Assembly (NCBI GenBank): GCA_018971835.1
Contig: JAGWZW010000038.1
Span: 1-34,263, forward strand
DNA length: 34,263 nucleotides
Direction: 5' to 3'
From: Alphaproteobacteria bacterium
GTDB taxonomy: Bacteria > Pseudomonadota > Alphaproteobacteria > Micropepsales > Micropepsaceae
The notes beneath the pieces were generated by a model that saw only the letters and a list, made by a program, of their open reading frames with translations, had not been told where the DNA came from and did no database searches. Positions 25,861 through 32,920 of this stretch are shown in pieces; the stretch's first letter is position 1, and each line of letters begins with the position of its first letter. Position numbers and translations under genes: made by a program.

Positions 25861-27488
25861 GCGCCCTCCGCCTCCGGCCGGGTGCGGAAGTTCTTGGCCA
25901 GCGCGACGATTTCGGCATCGCGCCTTGCCCGGTCCCAACCCAGTTCGCCCGCCATCAGGTCGGCCACGCTGTTGATTGCCTCTGCGCCGGGATCGCCCAG
26001 TTGCCCGATGCCGGTGCGGCGCATCACCACGTCTTCCAGCGTCATGGCCATTTCCTCGCGCACAGCATAGAGCACCTGCGCGCCGATGTCGCCGGACGCC
26101 GATAGCGGACGGCGCAATGCCGGATCGCTCGCCAGTTCGAGCACCTTGGTCAGGCGCGTACCGTAAAGCCTGAGCAGATGCTCGACTGCGAGGTCGGGCT
26201 GGGCGTGCCGGGCGCGCGCGACGAGGTTGGCGAAATTGTCGATCCAGCCGCCGGGCAGGCGCATGCGCGCCGTGGTGCAGGGCAAGGCCGTCGCGCCCAG
26301 CTTGGCGACGATGGTATCGGTGACGCTTTGGGCCAGCTCGCGCGAGGTCGTCCATTTGCCGCCGACGGCGGAGTAAAGGCCGTCCAGCCCGTCGCTCTTG
26401 CCGTGGTCGATCAGTTCCGAGCGGCGGCTGGCGCCATAGGTGTCGCCCGAACCGTCGTCCACCAGCGGCCTGAGCCCGGCGTAGAAATGTTCGACGTCGC
26501 TGCGTTTGAGATCAGCGACGGGCAGATGCGCGTTGATGAAGGCAAGGAAGCTTTCGATGTCGGATTCCGTCACGCCCGCCTGGTCGGGCGGCAGCGTGAA
26601 CCGGGTATCGGTGGTGCCCAGCAGCGAATGGCCGCGCCACGGCAGGATAAAGAAATGCCCGTGCTTGGCCGCCACCGTCAGCGCGTGATTGCGGGTCATC
26701 GCCGGGACGATCAGGTGGATGCCCTTGGAGCGGACGAGCTTGTGCTTCGCCGGCTTGCCCAGCGCCTGCTCCAGGAAGAGGTCCGACCAGGGCCCGGTGG
26801 CGAGCAACGTCAGTTTGGCGCGGACGTCGAATTTGGCGCCGCCGAAGCGGTCGGCAAGCTGTGCGCCTTCGACGCGGCCTTCGCGGATCAGCAGGTTCTC
26901 GGCGGCAACGTGGTTGACGCAAACCGCATCGTGCATGCAGGCCGAAGCGAGATTCTCCAGCGCCAGCCGTTCGGGCGCATACATTTGTGCGTCGTAATAG
27001 AGCAGCGCACCCTGAAAGCCATCGGCCGCCAGCGCAGGCTCCAGTTCCGCGGCCTTGGCGGTGCCCAGCGAGGAATGACCGGGCAGGCGCTGGTCCGGGT
27101 CGTCCAGCCAGCCGCGGTCGTAGGACAGCAGGTCGTAGAGCGAAAGGCCGGCGCCCAGCACCGCACGCTCCGCCCAGCCGGAATTGTAGAACGGGATCAG
27201 GAACGGCAGCGGCCGTACCAGGTGCGGCGCAATCTTCTGCCAGATGCGCCGGGCTCGTAGGGATTCGCGCACCAGCCTGAGTTCGAAGTTTTTCAGGTAG
27301 CGCAGGCCGCCGTGAATCAGCTTGGAGTTATGGGCGCTGGTGGCATGGGCAAAGTCGTTCTTCTCGACCAGCGCCACCTTGAGCCCGCGCAGGGCCGCGT
27401 CGCGCGCCACGCAGGCGCCCGTCACCCCGCCGCCGATGACGAGCAGATCGAAGTCTTCATTGGCGAGACGGGCAGGATCGCGGCGCAT
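25857..27488 (-). CDS. glpD: Aerobic glycerol-3-phosphate dehydrogenase
   Basis: GlpD oxidises glycerol 3-phosphate to DHAP at the inner membrane, passing electrons to quinone. The 543-residue protein begins with the FAD-binding DLLVIGGGVTGACVARDAALRG; ATSAHNSKLIHGGLRYL and GTTDT are family marks, as is GLYSAVGGKWTTSRELA; a C-terminal helical domain follows. The start at 27488 gives the normal N-terminus. It is the first gene of the row glpD, lipid kinase, AGPS-like, and is divergent from an alpha/beta hydrolase with overlapping promoter elements at 27525-27531. Confidence 0.96.
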   Translation of the reverse strand: MRRDPARLANEDFDLLVIGGGVTGACVARDAALRGLKVALVEKNDFAHATSAHNSKLIHGGLRYLKNFELRLVRESLRARRIWQKIAPHLVRPLPFLIPFYNSGWAERAVLGAGLSLYDLLSYDRGWLDDPDQRLPGHSSLGTAKAAELEPALAADGFQGALLYYDAQMYAPERLALENLASACMHDAVCVNHVAAENLLIREGRVEGAQLADRFGGAKFDVRAKLTLLATGPWSDLFLEQALGKPAKHKLVRSKGIHLIVPAMTRNHALTVAAKHGHFFILPWRGHSLLGTTDTRFTLPPDQAGVTESDIESFLAFINAHLPVADLKRSDVEHFYAGLRPLVDDGSGDTYGASRRSELIDHGKSDGLDGLYSAVGGKWTTSRELAQSVTDTIVAKLGATALPCTTARMRLPGGWIDNFANLVARARHAQPDLAVEHLLRLYGTRLTKVLELASDPALRRPLSASGDIGAQVLYAVREEMAMTLEDVVMRRTGIGQLGDPGAEAINSVADLMAGELGWDRARRDAEIVALAKNFRTRPEAEGA

Positions 27489-27502
27489 GAGGATCGAAAT
27501 GA

Positions 27503-27555
27503 GGGGTAGGTCTGTCCTGACACCTTGTCAACAGCTGCTGCCCGTCTGCTAGAGT
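27503..27555. promoter_or_regulatory. Overlapping divergent promoters of glpD and the alpha/beta hydrolase
   Basis: The sequence TTGTCAA (27525-27531) gives TTGTCA as a plus-strand -35 box and TTGACA as a minus-strand -35 box. The plus -10 candidate is TAGAGT (27550-27555, 19-base spacer); the minus -10 would be the weak TACCCC (27508-27503). A small inverted repeat TGACA-CCT-TGTCA (27518-27530) covers the shared box and could bind a regulator of both genes. Confidence 0.4.
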
Positions 27556-27609
27556 TGGCCGGGAGAACCGCAAAAAACAAGGGCCAAAGAACGGGAGGAT
27601 ATCCGGACC

Positions 27610-28515
27610 ATGCCGCAACTGAACGCCAACGGTCTCGCCTTCGAGTACGAGAGCTTCGGGCGGGAAAGCGATCCCGCCATCCTGCTCATCATGGGTTTCT
27701 CGGCCCAGATGACGATGTGGCCCACAGCTCTGTGCGAGGGGCTGGCAGGGAAGGGCTTCCGCGTCGTTCGCTTCGACAATCGCGACGTCGGCAAGTCCAG
27801 CCATCTCAGCCACCTCGGCGCGCCCGATATTCCCGGCGTGATGGCAAAGCTGGCAAGCGGCGCGTCGGCCGCGGTGCCCTATACGCTGGCCGACATGGCC
27901 GCCGACGCCGTGGGCGTGCTGAAGGCGCTGGATATCGGCAGCGCCCATGTCGTCGGCGCTTCGATGGGCGGGATGATCGCGCAGATCGTGGCCGCGCAAT
28001 ATCCTGCAGCCGCCCGCAGCCTGGTTTCGATCATGTCCACCAGCGGCCGCCGCGACCTGCCACAGGCCGCGCCCGAGGTATTGGCCGCGCTCACCACGCC
28101 GCCCGCCAGCGATTCGCGGGAAGACCGCATCGCCGCGGGCATGAAGGTCTGGCAGGTCATCGGCAGCCCCGGCTATCGCGAGAGCGAGGCAGATTTGCGC
28201 GCCATCGTCGCGCGCGAGGTCGACCGGGCGCCCTATGATCCCGACGGCATCAGCCGGCAGATGCTGGCAATCTGGACGGCCCTGCCGCGCAACGACCTGC
28301 TCAAGACCATCACGGCGCCGACGCTGGTGCTCCACGGCGCCGAGGATCCGCTGCTGCCGCCGGCCTGCGGCGAGGATACCGCCGCCAGCATCCCCGGCAG
28401 CAAGCTGGTGATGGTGCCCGGCATGGGTCACGGTTTCGAAAGCGGCCTGGTGCCCGTCTATCTCAAGCACATCGGAGATTTCGTCGCAGGTGTAGAAGCG
28501 GCGCTCGGCCGCTGA
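27610..28515 (+). CDS. Alpha/beta-fold hydrolase
   Basis: A 301-residue alpha/beta hydrolase. The HG-type oxyanion region is LLIMGFSAQMTMWP, the nucleophile serine is in VVGASMGGMIAQ, the acid is in LHGAEDPLLPP and the histidine in GMGHGFE. The segment FRVVRFDNRDVGKSS places it near the group that includes the methylesterase RdmC and many uncharacterised esterases. It has a strong GGGAGGA site and no signal peptide. It is divergent from glpD. The substrate is unknown; a lipid or ester hydrolase role near lipid genes would be inference. Confidence 0.93.
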   Translation: MPQLNANGLAFEYESFGRESDPAILLIMGFSAQMTMWPTALCEGLAGKGFRVVRFDNRDVGKSSHLSHLGAPDIPGVMAKLASGASAAVPYTLADMAADAVGVLKALDIGSAHVVGASMGGMIAQIVAAQYPAAARSLVSIMSTSGRRDLPQAAPEVLAALTTPPASDSREDRIAAGMKVWQVIGSPGYRESEADLRAIVAREVDRAPYDPDGISRQMLAIWTALPRNDLLKTITAPTLVLHGAEDPLLPPACGEDTAASIPGSKLVMVPGMGHGFESGLVPVYLKHIGDFVAGVEAALGR

Positions 28516-28518
28516 ATC

Positions 28519-28553
28519 AAAAACCCCGCCCGGCGGAAACGCGGGGCGGGGTT
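28519..28553 (-). terminator. Rho-independent terminator of rpmG
   Basis: A perfect 10-base-pair stem AACCCCGCCC/GGGCGGGGTT (28522-28531, 28544-28553) is followed on the minus strand by TTTTTG. It lies 27 bases after the rpmG stop codon. It may also reduce read-through from the convergent hydrolase gene. Confidence 0.88.
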
Positions 28554-28579
28554 CGAAACCGTCGCGAGGAAGGGCGATC

Positions 28580-28744
28580 CTACTTGATCTTGCCTTCCTT
28601 GAATTCCACGTGCTTGCGCAGCACCGGATCGTACTTCTTGCAGGTGAACTTCTCGGTCATGGTGCGGGTGTTCTTCTTGGTCACATAGAAGTAGCCCGAC
28701 TCGGTGCTGTTCAGTCTGATCTTGGCTGTGGTGGGCTTCGCCAT
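28580..28744 (-). CDS. rpmG: 50S ribosomal protein L33
   Basis: A 54-residue L33. The sequence [21 protein letters not shown], then [18 protein letters not shown], and the end [10 protein letters not shown], are diagnostic. Only one cysteine is present, so this is the zinc-free form, usual for the main L33 of proteobacteria. The gene is short enough to be missed by simple ORF screens. It lies 63 bases after the MFS gene and ends at a strong terminator, as the last gene of the topA-rnr row. Confidence 0.97.
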   Translation of the reverse strand: MAKPTTAKIRLNSTESGYFYVTKKNTRTMTEKFTCKKYDPVLRKHVEFKEGKIK

Positions 28745-28807
28745 GACGCTGCTCTTTCTCGAAAAATCCGTCGAAGGGCCGGTAAACTACTGACCCGGCG
28801 CCGGAAG

Positions 28808-29959
28808 TCAAGGCAGGGGTTTCGCCGCTCGCGGCACTAGAAGAAATACCAGATATCCCAGGCAGATAAGCCCGAAGACGACTGCCAGCCCGTGGGGATC
28901 CCAGGCGTCCAGCGCCCAGCCCTCGGCCGCTGGGCCCACCAGCATTCCCAGGCAATAGGCCATGACGAAACCGGCGTTGGCGGTGGCTAGGCTGGCGCCC
29001 TTGAAGCGTTCTCCCAGCAGGGTGAGGCCGACCGAATAGATCCCCAGCACCAGCCCGCCGGCGAAAAACAGGTCCAGATAGAACAACGCCGGCGTGTAGG
29101 CCGCAAAGGGCAGGACCACGGCGCCGAGCACGCCCGCCAGCGCACAAAGCGCCAGCAGGTGGCGCCTTGCCATGTGATCGGCCAGCCAGCCGATCGGGTA
29201 CTGGAACAGGATGCTGCCGCCGGCCATCGCCGTCACGGCCAGCGCGGCGTGACCCTCGCTGTAGCCCAGCCGCACGGCATAGACCGGCAGCAGCCCGGCC
29301 ATCCCCGCATCGATGGCGCCGAACACCGCGGCCGCCGCAAAGGCCGCCGGCGCGAAGCGCAGCACGGACAGCACCGAGCCATGCTCCCCTTCCTCGATGC
29401 GCGGCGCGGTCTTGCGCGCCAGCAGCACCGGCACCATCGCCAGGATCAACATGCCGGTTCCAGCCAGGAAGGGCGCAATGCCGCGCGTGCCGATGACTTG
29501 CAGCACCAGCGGCCCGACGCCGAAGCTGCCGGCCAGGCAGATGGAATAGAGTGCCACATAGCGGCCGCGATTGCTTTCGTCCGCCAGGCGGTTGATCCAG
29601 AACTCGGTGGCGACGAACAGGCCATTGAGCGCCGCGGAGAGCACAAAGCGCACCGGGAACCACAGCCACAGGCTCGGCACCTCATAGAGCACCAGCAGGC
29701 ACACCGCCGAACCGGCCAGCGACAACGCCAGCAGCTTGGCCGCGCCCAGCACCTTGATCCAGTGCGGCACGTAGGGCGTGACCACCAGCGCCGCCAGGCC
29801 CGCGGTCGCCAGATTGAGCCCGTTCATGCTGCCGGTGACGCCCATGCGCTCCAGCACCAGGCTGAGCAGCGGCAAGGTCAGGCCCATGCCGATGCCATAG
29901 GCGGTGCAGGCTGAAAGGATGGCGGCAAGGCTCGCTCTGTGCCCGGGCGCTGCGCTCAC
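28808..29959 (-). CDS. MFS transporter (YcaD-like)
   Basis: A 383-residue major facilitator protein with about twelve membrane segments, similar in layout to YcaD and related transporters. ILSACTAYGIGMGLTLPLLSLVLERMG is the first helix pair, WINRLADESNRGRYVALYS and QYPIGWLADHMARR are the cytoplasmic loop motifs of the family, and GERFKGASLATANAGFVMAYCLG is near the end. The start is a GTG at 29959 that overlaps the Nudix stop codon as GTGA; no ATG lies nearby in frame before the first helix. Substrate unknown. Confidence 0.9.
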   Translation of the reverse strand: MSAAPGHRASLAAILSACTAYGIGMGLTLPLLSLVLERMGVTGSMNGLNLATAGLAALVVTPYVPHWIKVLGAAKLLALSLAGSAVCLLVLYEVPSLWLWFPVRFVLSAALNGLFVATEFWINRLADESNRGRYVALYSICLAGSFGVGPLVLQVIGTRGIAPFLAGTGMLILAMVPVLLARKTAPRIEEGEHGSVLSVLRFAPAAFAAAAVFGAIDAGMAGLLPVYAVRLGYSEGHAALAVTAMAGGSILFQYPIGWLADHMARRHLLALCALAGVLGAVVLPFAAYTPALFYLDLFFAGGLVLGIYSVGLTLLGERFKGASLATANAGFVMAYCLGMLVGPAAEGWALDAWDPHGLAVVFGLICLGYLVFLLVPRAAKPLP

Positions 29960-30672
29960 AGCAGGTCCATGAAGGCTTTGCCGTGGCGGAAATAGAAGAA
30001 CGGCACCGGATGCACCGCGCCGGAACTGCCGATGCGCGCCTCGGCTTCGGCGACCATGCGCCGGGTGATGGTGGGCAGGTCGAGCGCGCGCGCTTCGGCG
30101 AACGTCACCCAGCAGGCTTCCAGCAATTCGTCCGTGCCGGTGTGATCGAGGGTGAGCGCGACGGCGTCCGCATCGGCCATGAAGAAGCGCGCATCGAAGC
30201 GGCGCGGGCGGTTCGGCGGCGTGATGGCGCGGCCGATGTACTCGAGGTGCTGAAGTTCCGGCACGACGCCGTGGGCAAAGAAGCGCGCCCAGCCCGCTGC
30301 GCGCGTATGCGGCGCCTTTTGCGCCCGCGTGCCGACCAGCACGCCGGTTTCCTCGAAGGTTTCGCGCACGGCGGCCAGCGCCAGCCCGCGCGCCCGCGAC
30401 GGCGAGATATCTCGCGCCAGTTTTTCCATCACCGCCCGCTTCAATTCTCCGCCGGCGGCGATGCGCTGGTCGCAAGGATCCATGCGGCCGCCCGGAAAGA
30501 CGTATTTGCCGGGATGGAAGGCCATGCTGTCGTGGCGCCGGCCCATGAGAATGCGCGGCGCTTTCGCATCGCGGCGCACCAGGATCAGCGTCGCCGCGTC
30601 CTTGGGGCGCGAGGTGTTGCGGACGATGGCCCCGTCCTCGTCGAACATGGCGGTGTGGTTGGTCGCGCGCAT
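29956..30672 (-). CDS. Nudix hydrolase (NUDT19/NUDT7-like)
   Basis: A 238-residue Nudix protein. The catalytic box ends in AAVRETFEETGVLVG, matching REUXEEXGU, while the glycine part (FPGGRMDPCD) is separated from it by an insertion of about 35 residues. This long insertion is a mark of the NUDT19/NUDT7 type, which in animals cleaves CoA or acyl-CoA; that substrate is only a suggestion here. The start is uncertain: ATG 30672 or ATG 30648, both without a clear ribosome binding site, and the gene follows rnr after 4 bases, so it may be read by re-initiation. Confidence 0.87.
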   Translation of the reverse strand: MRATNHTAMFDEDGAIVRNTSRPKDAATLILVRRDAKAPRILMGRRHDSMAFHPGKYVFPGGRMDPCDQRIAAGGELKRAVMEKLARDISPSRARGLALAAVRETFEETGVLVGTRAQKAPHTRAAGWARFFAHGVVPELQHLEYIGRAITPPNRPRRFDARFFMADADAVALTLDHTGTDELLEACWVTFAEARALDLPTITRRMVAEAEARIGSSGAVHPVPFFYFRHGKAFMDLL

Positions 30673-30676
30673 TGCA

Positions 30677-32920
30677 CTATCTAGACCGGGGCGGCCGTTG
30701 GGCGCGAGAGGCGTTGCGGATTTTTCCCCTGGGCTTTGGGGATGGTTTGCGCGCAGGCGGCGCGTTCGCATCGATCACTTCGAAGCGCAGGCCGCCGGTG
30801 AGCGGCGCCGCTTCCATCAGCCGCACCACAAGTTCGTCGCCCAGGCGATAGGCCGTGCCGGTGCGGTCGCCGATCAGCGCGTGCTTCTTTTCGTCGTGAC
30901 GGAAATATTCGAAGCCGAGCGAGCGGGCAGGGATCAAGCCTTCCGCGCCGGTTTCAGCGAGTCGCACGAACAGGCCGAAGCGCGTCACGCCGGTGATGCG
31001 GCCGGAGAAACTGGCGCCGATGCGGTCCTCCATGAAAGCGGCGACGTAGCGATCCGTGGAATCGCGCTCGGCCGCCATCGCGCGGCGTTCGGTCATGGAG
31101 ATGTGCTCGGCGATCTCGCCCAGCTTCGCGATCTCCTTGTCGGCCAGACCGTCCTTGCCGAACTTGAGCGCGCGGATCAGCGCGCGATGCACCATGAGAT
31201 CGGCATAGCGGCGGATGGGCGAGGTGAAGTGCGCATAGCGCGCCAGGTTGAGGCCGAAATGGCCGGCATTGTCGGGCGCATAGACGGCCTGGCTCTGCGT
31301 GCGCAGCACGACGTCGTTCATCACCGCTTCGTGCGTCCCGCCCTTGGCGCGCTGCAGGATGCGATTGAAGGTGCCGGGCTTCACCACCTGGCCCTTGGCA
31401 AAGGCAATGCCGATGGTGCCGAGATAATCGGAGAAGGCATAGAGCTTCTCCTTCGACGGCGCCTCGTGGATGCGGTAGATCGGCGGCAGGCGGTGCTTCT
31501 CCAGCGTCTCGGCGGCGGCGACATTGGCCTGGATCATGCACTCCTCAATCAGGCGCATGGATTCGAGGCGCTCGCGGAAGCCGATGGACGCGATCTTGCC
31601 ATTGTCGCCGATGACGATGCGCCGCTCCGGCAGGTCGAGGTCGAGCGGATCGCGTTTGTCGCGCGCCTTGGCCATCGCGCGATAGGCATTCCACAAGTGC
31701 CGAAGCGCCGGGGCGACATCCTTCGTCTCGGCATCCGGCTTGCCCTCGAAGGCGCGCTGCGCCTGGGCGTAAGTCAGCGACTTGGCCGAACGCATCAGCC
31801 CGCGCAAAAATTCGTGGCGGCGCTTGTTGCCGTCGGCATCGAACACCATGCGCACGGCCAGACAGGGCCGGTCCACATTCTCATGCAGCGAGCACAGATC
31901 GCCGGACAGCGCATCGGGCAGCATCGGCACCACGCGGTCCGGAAAATAAGCGGAGTTGCCGCGCTTGTAGGCCTCGCGGTCCAGCGCCGAGCCGTGCGTC
32001 ACGTAATGCGCGACATCGGCGATGGCGACGATCACGACATGCCCACCCTTGTTGTTCGTGTCGTCGTCCGGCCCGGCCCACACCGCATCGTCGTGATCGC
32101 GGGCGTCTTCGGGATCGATGGTGACGAGCGGTATTTTGCGCAAATCCTCGCGTCCGCGGGCGCCGACGGGCTTCGCGCGTTCCGCTTCGGTGATGGCTTC
32201 CTGCGGAAACTCCGTGGGAATGCCGTGGGCATGGATGGCGATCAGGCTGACGGCCTTGGGCTCGGACATCGAGCCGAGCCGCTCGATCACGCGGGCGCGC
32301 GGCAAGCCGGAGGCGCGGCCGGACAACGGCTCGGCCATCACCAGTTCGTTCGATTCCGCGCCGCCGCGGTCGCGCGGATCGACCACGAATTCGTATTTGC
32401 TCTTGCGGTCGATCGGCTCGATGCGGCCCTGGCGGGCGCCATCATGATAGACGCCCAGCACGCGATGCACGCTGGCGCCCAGCCGCTTGATGACGCGGGC
32501 CTCGAAACCGTCTGCAATTTCCGTGAGCCGTGCCAGGATGCGCTCGCCGCGGCCCAGCGCCGGGCCCCGTTCGTCGCGGCCGGGAATGACGATGATGCGC
32601 GGCGGAGGGGCTTCGCCCTCCCAGCGCTGCGGCCGCGCCAGCAATTCGCCGTCATTGTCCTGCCCGGTGATTTCGAGCACTGTCACCGGCGGCAGCGCAC
32701 CGGCACGGGCATAGCTCTTCTTCTTGCCGCGTTCGACGGCGCCGTCTTCTTCCAGTTCTTTCAGGATACGCTTGAGCGCGATGCGGTCCGCGCCCTTGAC
32801 GCCGAGCTTGCGGGCAATGTCGCGCTTGGTGGCGCCGGGCTCGGCAGACAGGATTTCGAGCACGCGCGCCTTGTCGAGCGGGTCAGGTTTCTTCTCCTGT
32901 TTCCGCTTCGCCAAGTTCAC
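30677..32920 (-). CDS. rnr: Ribonuclease R
   Basis: RNase R degrades structured RNA from the 3' end. The 747-residue protein has an N-terminal winged helix (ATKRDIARKLGVKGADRIALKRIL), cold-shock-type domains, the RNB catalytic centre VTIDPEDARDHDDAV near residue 275, ARYAHFTSPIRRYADLMVHR near 580, an S1 domain (GRITGVTRFGLFVRL), and a basic C-terminal tail. The start is a GTG at 32920, overlapping the topA stop as GTGA. Length fits the family. It is the second gene of the topA-rnr-Nudix-MFS-rpmG row. Confidence 0.97.
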   Translation of the reverse strand: MNLAKRKQEKKPDPLDKARVLEILSAEPGATKRDIARKLGVKGADRIALKRILKELEEDGAVERGKKKSYARAGALPPVTVLEITGQDNDGELLARPQRWEGEAPPPRIIVIPGRDERGPALGRGERILARLTEIADGFEARVIKRLGASVHRVLGVYHDGARQGRIEPIDRKSKYEFVVDPRDRGGAESNELVMAEPLSGRASGLPRARVIERLGSMSEPKAVSLIAIHAHGIPTEFPQEAITEAERAKPVGARGREDLRKIPLVTIDPEDARDHDDAVWAGPDDDTNNKGGHVVIVAIADVAHYVTHGSALDREAYKRGNSAYFPDRVVPMLPDALSGDLCSLHENVDRPCLAVRMVFDADGNKRRHEFLRGLMRSAKSLTYAQAQRAFEGKPDAETKDVAPALRHLWNAYRAMAKARDKRDPLDLDLPERRIVIGDNGKIASIGFRERLESMRLIEECMIQANVAAAETLEKHRLPPIYRIHEAPSKEKLYAFSDYLGTIGIAFAKGQVVKPGTFNRILQRAKGGTHEAVMNDVVLRTQSQAVYAPDNAGHFGLNLARYAHFTSPIRRYADLMVHRALIRALKFGKDGLADKEIAKLGEIAEHISMTERRAMAAERDSTDRYVAAFMEDRIGASFSGRITGVTRFGLFVRLAETGAEGLIPARSLGFEYFRHDEKKHALIGDRTGTAYRLGDELVVRLMEAAPLTGGLRFEVIDANAPPARKPSPKPRGKIRNASRAQRPPRSR

